NCBI GenBank assembly: GCA_905612365.1
Contig: CAJQRP010000022.1
Coordinates: 1-40,342, forward strand
Length of the DNA: 40,342 bases
Direction: 5' to 3'
Source: an uncultured Candidatus Pelagibacter sp.
GTDB taxonomy: Bacteria > Pseudomonadota > Alphaproteobacteria > Pelagibacterales > Pelagibacteraceae
Position 1 is the stretch's first letter, and every line of letters starts with the position of its first letter. Below are positions 7,442 to 17,343 of the stretch, one piece after another. The notes beneath the pieces were generated by a model. That model was not told where the DNA came from and ran no database searches. It saw only the letters and a program-made list of their open reading frames with translations. The position numbers and the translations under genes were made by a program.

Positions 7442-8269
7442 ATGAATAGAAGAAAATTTTTAAATTATATTGGGTGTGGATGTTCAGGCTTGATGCTTGG
7501 TGCTTGTTCTACAGCCCCAATAACTGACAGAAGGCAATTAAAAATTATACCAGAATCTAAATTAAATGCACAAGCAGCTCAAATTTTTGAAAAGGTCAAA
7601 GAAAAAGAGAAAATGAGTGATGACACTAAAACACTAAATGAAATTAAAGATATTGGAAAAAGAATGGAAAACTCTATATCTGAATATTTTTATAGTGCGG
7701 GTCTAAATGATCCTACTGTTAATTTTGATTGGGAATATATTTTAATAGATAATAAAAAAGTTAAAAATGCCTGGTGTATGCCTGGTGGTAAAATTGCTGT
7801 ATACACAGGAATACTTGACGTTACAAAAAATACAAATGGTCTTGCCTCAGTTATGGGTCATGAAATTGCGCATGCTGTTGCTAAACATTCGGTTGAAAGA
7901 GCAAGTAGAAGTGCACTTTTACAAACTGGAACATCTTTGATCAATATTTTTTCAGGTGGAAAGTTAGGACAGATCAATCAAGCAACTGGTATGAACACTG
8001 TAGGACTATTATCTCAAATAGGTATAATGAATCCTTTCTCAAGAACCCAAGAAAGTGAGGCTGATTACCTAGGAATGATTTTTGCATCATTATCTGGTTT
8101 TGATATTAGGGAAACTAAAAAGTTATGGGAAAGAATGAAAGCAGAAAATAAAGGCAAAGAACCCCCTCAATTTATGAGCACACATCCATCATCTTCTAAA
8201 AGAATAAAAGATTTATCAGAATGGGAAAATAGTGTAATTTTAGACTATCCACCGATTACAATTAGTTAA
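7442..8269 (+). CDS. M48 family metalloprotease, lipoprotein
   Basis: Zinc endopeptidase of the M48/Oma1-like type (YcaL/LoiP/BepA relatives), expected in the periplasm tethered to a membrane. The zinc motif HEIAH is at residues 140-144. The third ligand is in ESEAD (Glu206). A later conserved STHPSSSKRI segment is usual for the family. The N-terminus reads MNRRKFLNYIGCGCSGL and ends in a LGAC lipobox (about Cys22). The RRKFL pair resembles a twin-arginine signal, so Tat export of a lipoprotein is plausible, and tatABC is encoded in this window. At 275 residues there is no TPR domain, unlike BepA. It is divergent from the DUF502 gene. Confidence 0.9.
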   Translation: MNRRKFLNYIGCGCSGLMLGACSTAPITDRRQLKIIPESKLNAQAAQIFEKVKEKEKMSDDTKTLNEIKDIGKRMENSISEYFYSAGLNDPTVNFDWEYILIDNKKVKNAWCMPGGKIAVYTGILDVTKNTNGLASVMGHEIAHAVAKHSVERASRSALLQTGTSLINIFSGGKLGQINQATGMNTVGLLSQIGIMNPFSRTQESEADYLGMIFASLSGFDIRETKKLWERMKAENKGKEPPQFMSTHPSSSKRIKDLSEWENSVILDYPPITIS

Positions 8270-8289
8270 TATTTAAGAGATTATTTTAG

Positions 8290-8365
<76 letters not shown>

Positions 8366-8392
8366 ACATATAAATTAATAAAGTTAAGATAA

Positions 8393-8563
8393 ATGTTTTT
8401 TTTATTTAATTTTAAAAAAAAACTTTTGGTGAAGTCTTCTTTAAAATTTTTAAATTTCTTTACACTTAAAAATTTAAACAATAAAAAAATATCAAACTTG
8501 AATAATTTTTATTACCAAAAAACAATTATTTATTCCATAACATCACAAATTGCAAATATTTAA
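8393..8563 (+). CDS. Possible 56-aa basic small ORF (uncertain)
   Basis: An ATG at 8393 opens 56 codons to TAA at 8561-8563, filling most of the gap between tRNA-Lys and tgt. The peptide starts MFFLFNFKKKLLVKS and is rich in K, N, F, L and I with no recognisable motif. The stop lies one base from the tgt stop on the opposite strand. The composition is what any open AT-rich frame would give, and the tRNA-Lys promoter must lie in this same stretch. I regard it as more likely non-coding than coding; otherwise the 8366-8564 gap shows nothing. Confidence 0.2.
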   Translation: MFFLFNFKKKLLVKSSLKFLNFFTLKNLNNKKISNLNNFYYQKTIIYSITSQIANI

Positions 8564-8564
8564 A

Positions 8565-9677
8565 TTACAACTTATCAATGTATTCATCATGAAATTTATC
8601 AAATGTACCTTTTTTAATATTTTCTCTAATAGAGGACATTAATTCTTGATAAAAGTTGATGTTATGTAAGGTTAAAAGTGTAGAACCCAATATTTCATTC
8701 GTATTAAATAGATGATTTAGATAGTTTTTTGAATACCTGTTTAGATTTAAATTTGAACAATTAGGATCAAGAGCCTCATTGTCATTTTTAAATTTATTAT
8801 TTTTAATGTTTATACGACCCTTCCAAGTAAAAGCTAAACCAGTTCTTCCAGATCTTGTAGGCATTACACAATCAAACATATCAACACCTCTCTTAACAGC
8901 TCCAAGAATATCAGCTGGCGTCCCTACACCCATTAAATATCTCGGTTTATCATCAGGCATAATATTTTTTAAATCATCCAGAACACTAAACATTTCATTT
9001 TGACTCTCTCCTACTGCAAGACCTCCAATCGCATAGCCATCAAAGCCTATTTTGATCAACTCATTAAGAGATTTAGCTCTTAAATCCTTGAACAATCCAC
9101 CCTGGACTATTCCAAATAAAGCTTTGTGTGGGTTTAAACCAAAAGCTATTTTAGATCTTTCAGCCCAATATATGGATAATTCCATAGATTTATTTATTAT
9201 ATCATAATCTGTAGTTTTTTTGGGACACTCATCCATGATCATAACGATATCTGAGTCTAATCCTCTTTGAACTCTTATGCTTTCTTCGGGGCTTAATATG
9301 AATTTTTTACCATCTACATGAGAATTAAATATTGCACCTTTTTCTCTGTCTACTTTGTTTAACTTTGAAAGTGACATAACTTGAAACCCACCAGAATCTG
9401 TAAGTATCGGAAGCTTACAATTCATAAACTTGTGAAGTCCTCCTGCGGAAATTATTCTATCCACACCAGGTCTAATCATTAAATGATATGTGTTAGATAA
9501 TATTATTTCAGAACCAGTTTTAATAACATCATCAATAAGGCAAGCTTTTACAGTAGCCTGAGTACCAACAGGCATAAAAGCTGGTGTTTGAATGTTGCCT
9601 CTATGAGTTTCAATAATACCAGCTCGGGCAAATTTATCATTTTCGATGACATTAAATTTGAAATTTTTTAATGTCAT
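8565..9677 (-). CDS. tgt: Queuine/preQ1 tRNA-guanine transglycosylase with reduced zinc site
   Basis: Exchanges guanine 34 for the queuosine precursor preQ1 in GUN-anticodon tRNAs. The core is intact: DSGGFQVMSL with the general-base Asp, the GGLAVGE segment, LMGVGTPADIL, and MFDCVMPTRSGRTG with the nucleophile Asp. The 370-residue length is normal. In the C-terminal zinc site, where bacterial enzymes have CxCxxC and a later His, this protein reads C-S-N-L-N-L at residues 307-312. Cys307 and His338 are kept at the normal 31-residue spacing, but the second and third cysteines are Asn309 and Leu312. The downstream YSKNYLNHLF and NEILGSTLLTLHN segments align normally, so this is substitution, not frameshift. 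queA is not in the window. Confidence 0.95.
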   Translation of the reverse strand: MTLKNFKFNVIENDKFARAGIIETHRGNIQTPAFMPVGTQATVKACLIDDVIKTGSEIILSNTYHLMIRPGVDRIISAGGLHKFMNCKLPILTDSGGFQVMSLSKLNKVDREKGAIFNSHVDGKKFILSPEESIRVQRGLDSDIVMIMDECPKKTTDYDIINKSMELSIYWAERSKIAFGLNPHKALFGIVQGGLFKDLRAKSLNELIKIGFDGYAIGGLAVGESQNEMFSVLDDLKNIMPDDKPRYLMGVGTPADILGAVKRGVDMFDCVMPTRSGRTGLAFTWKGRINIKNNKFKNDNEALDPNCSNLNLNRYSKNYLNHLFNTNEILGSTLLTLHNINFYQELMSSIRENIKKGTFDKFHDEYIDKL

Positions 9678-9694
9678 TGAAATGTGTATTAATA

Positions 9695-10249
9695 TTATTT
9701 TAAGCTAATAATTTTATCTGGGTTAGAAACAGAACCGTTATTATTTTGGTCTCCTCTTTTAATTTTATCAACTAGTTCCATACCTTCGATAACCTTACCA
9801 AAAACAGTATATTGTCTATCTAGGAATGATGACTCTTTGAAACAAATAAAAAATTGACTATTAGCACTATTTGGATCTTGTGATCTAGCCATAGACAAGG
9901 TTCCTCTTTCATGTGGTAAGTCACTAAATTCTTCTTTAAGATCTGGTAAATCAGAACCACCCATTCCAGCTTTTTTTAAATCAAATTGGTCATTAGAAGA
10001 GTTACCAAATTGTACATCACCTGTTTGAGCCATAAAACCATCAATTACCCTATGAAATACAACGCCATCGTACTTTCCATCTTTGGCTAATTGTTTAATT
10101 CTTTTAACATGGTTAGGGGCAACATCTTCAAAAAGTTCTATTTTAATGTCTCCATCTTTAAGTTTTAAAATCATTATATTCTCCTCCGCTATTATATTGT
10201 TGGTTAGTATAAAAAATAAAATTAAAAATTTTGTTATAAGTTTATTCAT
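9695..10249 (-). CDS. Cyclophilin-type peptidyl-prolyl isomerase, exported form
   Basis: Catalyses cis-trans isomerisation at prolyl bonds. The long form (184 residues) starts with a Sec-type signal peptide (MNKLITKFLILFF..., cleavage near IIA-EE, residue 21), so it would act in the periplasm. The cyclophilin core follows: FHRVIDGFMAQTGD with the catalytic Arg, the SMARSQDPNSANSQFFIC segment and YTVFGKVIEGM. A strong GGAGGAG ribosome-binding site precedes an in-frame ATG at codon 26, so a cytoplasmic form starting MILKLKDG could also be made. The gene overlaps coaD upstream by 8 bp. coaD-ppi-tgt order is typical of Alphaproteobacteria. The start choice decides the compartment and is not settled by sequence alone. 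Confidence 0.93.
   Translation of the reverse strand: MNKLITKFLILFFILTNNIIAEENIMILKLKDGDIKIELFEDVAPNHVKRIKQLAKDGKYDGVVFHRVIDGFMAQTGDVQFGNSSNDQFDLKKAGMGGSDLPDLKEEFSDLPHERGTLSMARSQDPNSANSQFFICFKESSFLDRQYTVFGKVIEGMELVDKIKRGDQNNNGSVSNPDKIISLK
10174..10187 (-). promoter_or_regulatory. Strong internal Shine-Dalgarno and in-frame start in cyclophilin gene
   Basis: On the minus strand GGAGGAG (10187-10181) is followed after 6 nt by ATG (10174-10172), in frame with the longer reading frame. It lies just after the predicted signal-peptide cleavage site. Codons 22-25 encode Glu-Glu-Asn-Ile, so GAGGAG is also simply two Glu codons. Initiation here would give a 159-residue cytoplasmic cyclophilin. Confidence 0.45.
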
Positions 10250-10736
10250 ATTTCTCTTTTAAAGACTTTATTGTACTTTTTGTAGTAAATTTTTTTATAT
10301 CACCTTTTAGTCTCACTATTTCTTTAACAAATCTTGATGAAATAATTTGATTTTCAACATCTGACATTAAAAAAATTGTTTCTATATCGTTATTTAATTT
10401 TCTATTCATTCCAGCTAATTGAAATTCATATTCAAAGTCAGATACAGCTCTTAAGCCTCTTAGAATAATATTAGATTTGTATTTTTTACATAAATCAGTT
10501 GTTAATGATGTAAATGAAATAACTTCAATTCTTTTTTTATCAAACTTTAAATCAACAAATAGAGCTTTTTTAATTAACTGTATTCTTTCAAGTGAATTAA
10601 AAAGATAATTTTTATTAGTACCATCAGAAGCAGCAATAATAACTTTATCAAATAATTTTAAAGCTTTTTTAATTACATCAATATGACCAAAGGTTATTGG
10701 GTCAAATGTTCCGGGATATACGGCAACTTTTTTCAT
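10242..10736 (-). CDS. coaD: Phosphopantetheine adenylyltransferase
   Basis: Transfers AMP from ATP to 4'-phosphopantetheine, the penultimate step of coenzyme A synthesis, in the cytoplasm. The N-terminal AVYPGTFDPITFGHIDVI carries the nucleotidyltransferase TxGH motif. The substrate-binding ILRGLRAVSDFEYEFQLAGMNR and the ATP-binding ISSRFVKEI motif follow. The 164 residues match the family. Its ATG overlaps the gyrA stop by one base (TAATG), consistent with termination-reinitiation, and its end overlaps the cyclophilin start by 8 bp. Confidence 0.97.
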   Translation of the reverse strand: MKKVAVYPGTFDPITFGHIDVIKKALKLFDKVIIAASDGTNKNYLFNSLERIQLIKKALFVDLKFDKKRIEVISFTSLTTDLCKKYKSNIILRGLRAVSDFEYEFQLAGMNRKLNNDIETIFLMSDVENQIISSRFVKEIVRLKGDIKKFTTKSTIKSLKEKYE

Positions 10737-13285
10737 TACTCCAAGTTATCATCAATTTTTATTGCTGAAACAACTTTTTCATCACCAGATAATTTGATAA
10801 TTCTTACACCTTGAGTATTTCTTCCTGCCGTTCTGATTTCTTTAACAGCAACCCTAATGACTCTTCCTTTATTTGTTGAAATCATAACATCATCTCCTTC
10901 AATAATTGGGAATGATGAACATATACTGCCATTTCTTGGAGAGTTAATAATTCCTATTATACCCTTACCACCTCTATTAGTAACTCTATATTCATTATTC
11001 AAAGTTTTTTTACCGTATCCATTTTCTGTAATAGATAAAACAAATCTTTCTTCAGACTTTGAATCTTTTTTTGTTTTTTCTTTATTTGCAATTGAAAGAG
11101 AAACGATCTCATCATTAGGTGATAGCTCTATACCCTTAATACCTTTAGAAGATCTACCCTTAAATATTCGTAGTTTTTTTGACTCAAATCTAATGCATTT
11201 ACCATTTTTTGTACTTAACATTACATCTTGATCGTCTTTGCAAATTTCAACACCTACGATTTTGTCATTGGGATCTAATTTTATTGCAATTTTTCCAGCT
11301 GAATTAATTGAAGAAAAATCTTCTAGGCTATTTTTTCTAACTTTACCTTTTGCAGTAGCGAAAACAATTTGAAGATTTTTTAGATCAGCTTCATCATCAG
11401 GAAATGGCATTATTGAACTAATAGATTGATGATTTTTTAATGGTAAGATGTTGAATAAAGATTTACCTTTTGATGTAGTTGATCCTTCGGGTATTTTCCA
11501 AGCTTTAATTTTATAAACAAGCCCTTCTGTTGAAAAGAAAAGAACAGAAGTACGAGTGTTAACTGACAATGTTTGAACAACAGAATCTTCATCTCTCGTT
11601 GTGATTCCAGATTTTCCTTTACCACCTCTTTTTTGTTGTTTGACGTTACTTAAGGCTCCTCTTTTAATGTAACCCTGAAGAGTAACTGTAATAATCACTG
11701 CTTCTTTTTGAATAGTCTCTTCGATATCATAGTTTAAAACAGCATCAATAATTTTAGTTCTTCTTGGAACTGCAAACTTTTCTTTGATGGTTTTAAGCTC
11801 TTCACTTATTACGTTTAAAAGTTCTTTTTTAGAATTAATTATTTTTTTATAACCTTTAATCAGGTCAGCTAATTTTTTAATTTCAACTTCTATTTCATTA
11901 ATACCAAGAGCTGTAAGTTTTTGAAGTCTAAGTTCTAAAATAGCAATTACCTGAGGATCAGTTAGTGAGTATAAATCTTTTCCCTTTTTATCTTCAACAA
12001 GTGAAATTAGCTTTAAAGATTTATTTATTTTCCACTTAGTGCTTAATAATGATTTTTTAGCATCATCAGGAGTTTTTGATGATCTTATAATTTTTATAAT
12101 TTTGTCTAAGTTCTCAACAGATACTGATAATCCAATAAGGATGTGAGCTCTATCTTCAGCTTTTTTTAAATCAAACTTAGTTTTTTTGATTATTACATCC
12201 TCACGGAATGTTAGGAAATTTGATAAAAATTCTTTTAAATTACAAATTTTAGGTTTGCCATCAACAATAGCTAAAGTGTTAAAGCCAAAAGAGCTTTCTA
12301 TAGATGTATTTTTATAAAGTAATCTTTTAATAGTTTCTGGTTCAACACCATTTCTTAAATCAATAGCAACTCTAATCCCTTCTCTGTTAGATTCGTCTCT
12401 AATATCTTTTATTCCCTCTATTTTTTTCTCTCTAACAAGTTGGGCAATTCTCTCATTTAAAACTGATTTATTTACTTGATATGGCACAGAAGTTATAACG
12501 AGTCTCTCTCTTCCATTTTTTTGTGCTTCAACACTAATTTCACCTCTAATTTTAAATGATCCACGACCAACATTATATCCAGCTTTAATAATTTCTTTTC
12601 CTATAATAACGCCACCCGTAGGGAAATCTGGTCCAGGTATATGCTTCATTAATTCTTTAATCTTAATATCTTTATTTTCAATTAAAGCTAATGTTCCATC
12701 TATAATTTCACCTAAATTATGTGGGGGAATACTTGTTGCCATTCCAACCGCAATACCACCCGCACCGTTTACTAGTAAATTAGGATATTGAGCAGGCAAG
12801 ACAGTTGGCTCTCTTTCCGTTTCATCATAATTACTTTTGTATTCAACGGTATTTTTTTCTATATCATCAATTAAGTATTGAGAAACTTTAGCTAATCTTG
12901 TTTCTGTATATCTCATAGCCGCAGCTGGATCTCCATCAATAGAACCAAAGTTACCCTGACCTTGAACAAGAGGTAAGCTCATTGAAAAATCTTGAACCAT
13001 TCTGACAAGAGCGTCATAAACAGATTGATCTCCATGCGGGTGATATTTACCAATAACATCACCAACTATTCTTGCCGATTTTCTAAATTGTTTTGACCAA
13101 TCGTAACCACCTTTATACATAGCAAACAATATTCTTCTATGAACAGGTTTAAGTCCATCTCTGACATCAGGAAGAGCCCTACTCACAATTACACTCATTG
13201 CATAGGACAAATAAGATGCGCTCATCTCGTCATGCATTGAAATGATTTTTATATTCTCGTCTTTAGGAATTTCTGTATCTTTCAT
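10736..13285 (-). CDS. gyrA: DNA gyrase subunit A
   Basis: Breakage-reunion subunit of DNA gyrase, which introduces negative supercoils with GyrB. The active-site Tyr126 is in AAMRYTETR. The C-terminal beta-pinwheel domain contains the GyrA box [11 protein letters not shown], which distinguishes it from ParC. At 849 residues it is near normal. The quinolone-resistance region reads [10 protein letters not shown]: the acidic Asp91 (Asp87 in E. coli numbering) is present, but the serine at E. coli position 83 is replaced by Gln87. It sits 5 bp after ssb and one base overlaps coaD, so ssb-gyrA-coaD-ppi-tgt look co-transcribed. Confidence 0.97.
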   Translation of the reverse strand: MKDTEIPKDENIKIISMHDEMSASYLSYAMSVIVSRALPDVRDGLKPVHRRILFAMYKGGYDWSKQFRKSARIVGDVIGKYHPHGDQSVYDALVRMVQDFSMSLPLVQGQGNFGSIDGDPAAAMRYTETRLAKVSQYLIDDIEKNTVEYKSNYDETEREPTVLPAQYPNLLVNGAGGIAVGMATSIPPHNLGEIIDGTLALIENKDIKIKELMKHIPGPDFPTGGVIIGKEIIKAGYNVGRGSFKIRGEISVEAQKNGRERLVITSVPYQVNKSVLNERIAQLVREKKIEGIKDIRDESNREGIRVAIDLRNGVEPETIKRLLYKNTSIESSFGFNTLAIVDGKPKICNLKEFLSNFLTFREDVIIKKTKFDLKKAEDRAHILIGLSVSVENLDKIIKIIRSSKTPDDAKKSLLSTKWKINKSLKLISLVEDKKGKDLYSLTDPQVIAILELRLQKLTALGINEIEVEIKKLADLIKGYKKIINSKKELLNVISEELKTIKEKFAVPRRTKIIDAVLNYDIEETIQKEAVIITVTLQGYIKRGALSNVKQQKRGGKGKSGITTRDEDSVVQTLSVNTRTSVLFFSTEGLVYKIKAWKIPEGSTTSKGKSLFNILPLKNHQSISSIMPFPDDEADLKNLQIVFATAKGKVRKNSLEDFSSINSAGKIAIKLDPNDKIVGVEICKDDQDVMLSTKNGKCIRFESKKLRIFKGRSSKGIKGIELSPNDEIVSLSIANKEKTKKDSKSEERFVLSITENGYGKKTLNNEYRVTNRGGKGIIGIINSPRNGSICSSFPIIEGDDVMISTNKGRVIRVAVKEIRTAGRNTQGVRIIKLSGDEKVVSAIKIDDNLE

Positions 13286-13290
13286 AGAAA

Positions 13291-13752
13291 CTAAAAGGGA
13301 ATTTCGTCATCCATATCATTAGGGGCTTGGGGGCTATCATCAGGATTGCTAGCAACAGCTTGCGAATTGTCATTTTGAATACCACCACCGCCAGTGTTTC
13401 CACCACCTAACATAGTGAGTGAAGAATTGTATCCTTGAATTACAATTTCAGTTGAATACTTGTCTTGACCAGACTGTTCATCTTTCCATTTTCTAGTCGT
13501 TATCTGTCCCTCAACATAAATTTGAGCACCTTTTTTCAAATATTGCTGAACAACATTGACTAACCCTTCATTAAATACAACTATTCGGTGCCATTCTGTT
13601 TTTTCTTTTTTTTCGCCAGTTGCTTTATCTTTCCAAGATTGGCTAGTAGCTAAACTTAAGGTAGCAAGACTTTTGCCATTTGACATTTGTTTGATTTCTG
13701 GGTCTGCGCCTAAACGCCCAATTAATAATACTTTATTTAAACTTCCAGCCAT
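13291..13752 (-). CDS. ssb: Single-stranded DNA-binding protein
   Basis: Homotetrameric OB-fold protein that coats single-stranded DNA in replication, recombination and repair. The N-terminal OB fold begins [20 protein letters not shown] and includes the WHRIVVF and [11 protein letters not shown] segments. A Gly/Asn/Gln-rich linker (about 115-143) leads to the acidic C-terminal tip DDEIPF, used for partner proteins. Length 153 is typical. It is divergent from uvrA with an 88-bp AT-rich gap, a classic arrangement often LexA-controlled. I see no GTTC-N7-GTTC or CTG-N10-CAG-like box in the gap. Confidence 0.97.
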   Translation of the reverse strand: MAGSLNKVLLIGRLGADPEIKQMSNGKSLATLSLATSQSWKDKATGEKKEKTEWHRIVVFNEGLVNVVQQYLKKGAQIYVEGQITTRKWKDEQSGQDKYSTEIVIQGYNSSLTMLGGGNTGGGGIQNDNSQAVASNPDDSPQAPNDMDDEIPF

Positions 13753-13840
13753 AATATTTATAATTCTTTATTTATTTAATTAATTTTATATCACAATACA
13801 AACTCAATATTAATTTTATTAATTTAAAGCAACTAAAATT

Positions 13841-16720
13841 ATGATTAAAAAGATAGTTATTAAGGGTGCAAAAGAGCATAACTTAAAGAATGTTTCAGTA
13901 GAAATACCGAAAGATCAGTTTGTTGTAATTACTGGTCTTTCTGGTTCAGGAAAATCCTCACTAGCATTTGACACTGTCTATGCAGAAGGACAAAGAAGGT
14001 ATGTTGAAAGTTTATCAGCTTATGCTCGTCAATTTTTGGATAAAATGAAAAAACCAAATGTTGATCTTATCGAGGGATTAAGTCCAGCTATAGCCATAGA
14101 GCAAAAAAATACATCTAAAAATCCAAGGTCAACTGTTGCAACAGTAACGGAAATTTATGACTACATGAGAGTGTTATATGCAAGGGCTGGTGTGCCCTAC
14201 TCACCATTCACAGGAAAACCAATAACATCACAAACAATAACTCAGATTGTAGACTTAATAAAAAAGTTACCTAAAAAAGCTACTATATATGTTTATGCTC
14301 CAGTTGTTCGTGGTCGTAAGGGTGAGTATAGAAAGGATATTTTAAGTTATAAAAGAAGAGGTTTTAGAAAGATTAAAATTGATGAAGTCTTATATGAAAT
14401 AGATAATGCACCCAATTTAGATAAAAAACTCAAGCATGACATATCTGTTTTAGTTGATAGAATTGTTTTGAATTCCAATCTTGGTAATAGACTTGCTGAA
14501 AGTATTGAGACAGCTGTAAATTTATCAAATGGATTGGTATTTGTTGAGTATGAAGATGAAACATTGCCACAAAAATTTAGAAAAATTGAAAAATTAATTT
14601 ATTCTACAAAATTTGCCTGTCCAGAAAGTGGTTTTACAATTGAAGAGATTGAACCAAGACTTTTTTCTTTTAATAGTCCGTACGGAGCGTGCGCAGAATG
14701 TGAAGGCATTGGAATAAAGTTAAACGTAGATCCGAACCTTGTAGTTCCTGATGAGAAAAAAAGTATAGCAGATGGTGCCATAGAACCATGGGCCAAATCA
14801 ACAACACTATATTATGCACAAACCTTGGCCTCTATTGCTAAACATTATGGATTTTCTTTAGATGAAAGATGGAAAAAACTTCCAAAAAAATTTAGAGATG
14901 TAATATTGTTTGGATCAGATGAAGAAGAAATTAAGTTTGTTTATGACGATGGTTATGAAAAATATTCTCATAAAAAAACTTTTGAAGGTGTAATAAATAA
15001 TCTTGAAAGAAGATTTCTTGAATCTGATAGTGAATGGAAAAGAGAAGCGATAGCTGAATATCAATCTGATTCTGCTTGTGAAGGATGTAACGGTAATAGA
15101 TTAAAAGAAGAAGCCTTATGTGTTAAAATTGATAATCAGAATATAAGCGAAGTAACTAAAAAATCTATTCTAGATGCAGCTAAATGGTTTAAAGGCTTAG
15201 AACAAAACCTTGATAAACGACAATTTAAGATAGCAGAACATATTTTAAAAGAAATTAATGAAAGACTAACTTTCCTTTTAAATGTTGGGCTTGAATATTT
15301 AACATTATCCAGAGAGTCAGGTACTCTTTCTGGAGGTGAGGCTCAAAGAATAAGACTCGCGTCACAAATTGGTTCTGGATTAACTGGTGTACTGTATGTA
15401 CTTGATGAACCCTCTATCGGATTGCATCAAAAAGATAATGTTAAATTAATAAATGCATTAAAAAGACTAAGAGATTTAGGTAACACTGTAATTGTTGTTG
15501 AACATGATACGGAAACGATGGAAAATGCAGATCATATAATAGATATGGGTCCAGAAGCCGGAACTAATGGTGGTGAAATAATTGCACAAGGTACTTATGA
15601 TGAAATACTAAAAAATAAAAACAGTATTACTGGTCAATACTTATCTCATAAAAAGTATATAGAAATTCCAAGAACTAGAAGGCTTGCAAAAAATGGAAGG
15701 TTTGTTGAAATTAATGGTGCTAGTGGAAATAATTTGAATAACGTTAATCTTAAAATTCCAACAGGAAGTTTTACTTGTGTAACAGGTGTTTCTGGTAGTG
15801 GTAAATCTACACTAATATTACAAACGTTATATCATGCGCTAAATTTAACCCTAAATAACAAGGCTAGAAAAGTTCCTAAAGAGTTTAAGAGTTATAAAGG
15901 TGTTGAGCTTATAGATAAGATAATAGATATAGATCAGTCTCCTATTGGAAGAACACCTAGATCAAACCCAGCGACCTATACAGGAGCTTTTGGCCCTATT
16001 AGAGATTGGTTTACAGCGCTACCAGAGTCAAAAACAAGAGGATACAAGCCAGGCAGATTTTCTTTTAATGTTAAAGGTGGAAGATGTGAGGCTTGTGAAG
16101 GTGATGGTGTAATTACATACGAGATGCACTTCTTACCCGATGTATATATTCAATGTGATGAATGTAAGGGAACTAGGTACAACAGAGAAACTCTTGAGAT
16201 AAAATTTAAAGATAAAAGTATTGCCGATGTATTAGATATGTCAGTAGATGAAGGATGTGAGTATTTTGAAAATATTTCAAATATTAAAACAAAACTATTA
16301 ACATTAAAAAAAGTAGGCCTTGGCTATATAAAAATTGGACAGCAGGCAACAACACTATCTGGTGGTGAAGCTCAACGTATTAAATTAGCTAAGGAATTAT
16401 CAAAAAGATCTACAGGAAGAACCATGTACATATTAGATGAACCAACAACAGGTCTTCATCAACATGATATTAAAAAACTATTAGAAATACTTCATACATT
16501 TGTAGCTCTAGGAAATACGGTTGTTGTTATTGAGCATAATTTGGATGTAATCAAAACAGCTGATTATATTGTTGATATGGGTCCTGAAGGTGGTGTCAAA
16601 GGTGGAAATATTATCGCAGAGGGAAAACCAGAGGACATTATTAAAATAAAAGGTAGCTATACCGGAGAATTCTTAAAACCTATGCTAGAAGAAAAATTTA
16701 AAAAGAAGTTAAAGATTTAA
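13841..16720 (+). CDS. uvrA: Excinuclease ABC subunit A
   Basis: Damage-recognition ATPase of nucleotide excision repair, acting with UvrB. The 959 residues contain two ABC modules. The first has Walker [10 protein letters not shown] (about 32-40), a signature [14 protein letters not shown] and Walker [12 protein letters not shown]. The second has Walker [10 protein letters not shown] (about 648-656), [14 protein letters not shown] and [13 protein letters not shown]. Zinc-module cysteines are present ([30 protein letters not shown]). The UvrB-binding [12 protein letters not shown] region is normal. It starts at ATG 13841 without an obvious Shine-Dalgarno. The next gene follows 15 bp after its stop. 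Confidence 0.98.
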   Translation: MIKKIVIKGAKEHNLKNVSVEIPKDQFVVITGLSGSGKSSLAFDTVYAEGQRRYVESLSAYARQFLDKMKKPNVDLIEGLSPAIAIEQKNTSKNPRSTVATVTEIYDYMRVLYARAGVPYSPFTGKPITSQTITQIVDLIKKLPKKATIYVYAPVVRGRKGEYRKDILSYKRRGFRKIKIDEVLYEIDNAPNLDKKLKHDISVLVDRIVLNSNLGNRLAESIETAVNLSNGLVFVEYEDETLPQKFRKIEKLIYSTKFACPESGFTIEEIEPRLFSFNSPYGACAECEGIGIKLNVDPNLVVPDEKKSIADGAIEPWAKSTTLYYAQTLASIAKHYGFSLDERWKKLPKKFRDVILFGSDEEEIKFVYDDGYEKYSHKKTFEGVINNLERRFLESDSEWKREAIAEYQSDSACEGCNGNRLKEEALCVKIDNQNISEVTKKSILDAAKWFKGLEQNLDKRQFKIAEHILKEINERLTFLLNVGLEYLTLSRESGTLSGGEAQRIRLASQIGSGLTGVLYVLDEPSIGLHQKDNVKLINALKRLRDLGNTVIVVEHDTETMENADHIIDMGPEAGTNGGEIIAQGTYDEILKNKNSITGQYLSHKKYIEIPRTRRLAKNGRFVEINGASGNNLNNVNLKIPTGSFTCVTGVSGSGKSTLILQTLYHALNLTLNNKARKVPKEFKSYKGVELIDKIIDIDQSPIGRTPRSNPATYTGAFGPIRDWFTALPESKTRGYKPGRFSFNVKGGRCEACEGDGVITYEMHFLPDVYIQCDECKGTRYNRETLEIKFKDKSIADVLDMSVDEGCEYFENISNIKTKLLTLKKVGLGYIKIGQQATTLSGGEAQRIKLAKELSKRSTGRTMYILDEPTTGLHQHDIKKLLEILHTFVALGNTVVVIEHNLDVIKTADYIVDMGPEGGVKGGNIIAEGKPEDIIKIKGSYTGEFLKPMLEEKFKKKLKI

Positions 16721-16735
16721 ACAATTAGTGTATAA

Positions 16736-17341
16736 ATGATTCTAATTATGGGTAATTTACTATCATCGCTTCCAAAAACAATTCATGCATCATTAGGATT
16801 GGCTATAATTCTATTTCTAGGATTATTTTATGGTAATGGTGGTTTTGATTTTGATACAATTTTTTGGAGTTGGTTAACAAGATTGATTCATGTAACGGTT
16901 GCTATCATGTGGATTGGTCTACTTTGGTATTTTAACTTTGTTCAAATTCCAAACATGCCTAAAATCCCTGATGAGCAAAAACCTGCTATTGGTAAAGTTA
17001 TTGCGCCAGCAGCTTTGTTTTATTTTAGATGGGCAGCTTTACTAACGATATTATCTGGATTAATTTTAGCACATTTAAATGGTTATTTACACGATGCCAT
17101 GACTTTAGGTGGTGGTGGAAAAAGTACGGCTATTGGCATTGGGATGTGGCTGGGTTTATACATGGCATTCAATGTTTGGTTTATAATTTGGCCAAATCAA
17201 AAAAGAGCACTAGGTATGGTTGAGTGCGAACCTGATGTTAAAGCAAAATCAGCAAGAACAGCAATGTTGTTTTCAAGAACAAACACTCTTTTATCGTTAC
17301 CAATGTTACTTTCAATGGTAGCGGCTCAAAATCTTTATTAA
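16736..17341 (+). CDS. PuuD-like (COG3748-type) membrane protein, no cytochrome domain
   Basis: A 201-residue inner-membrane protein with about five to six hydrophobic segments. The pattern SWLTRLIHVTVAIMWIGLLWYFNFVQIP, followed by RWAALLTILSGL and IGIGMWLGLYMAFNVWFIIWPNQ, resembles the membrane part of the urate hydroxylase PuuD/COG3748 family. In characterised PuuD a cytochrome c-like domain follows; here there is no CxxCH and the protein ends after the membrane part. The biochemical role is therefore unclear and a urate function should not be assumed. ATG at 16748 (MGNLL) is an alternative start. It lies 15 bp after uvrA and converges on secF with 2 bp between stop codons. Confidence 0.65.
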   Translation: MILIMGNLLSSLPKTIHASLGLAIILFLGLFYGNGGFDFDTIFWSWLTRLIHVTVAIMWIGLLWYFNFVQIPNMPKIPDEQKPAIGKVIAPAALFYFRWAALLTILSGLILAHLNGYLHDAMTLGGGGKSTAIGIGMWLGLYMAFNVWFIIWPNQKRALGMVECEPDVKAKSARTAMLFSRTNTLLSLPMLLSMVAAQNLY

Positions 17342-17343
17342 AT

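Noticed and set aside
13753-13840. LexA operator between ssb and uvrA
   Set aside because: Looked for because this pair is often SOS-controlled; no GTTC-N7-GTTC or similar box is visible.
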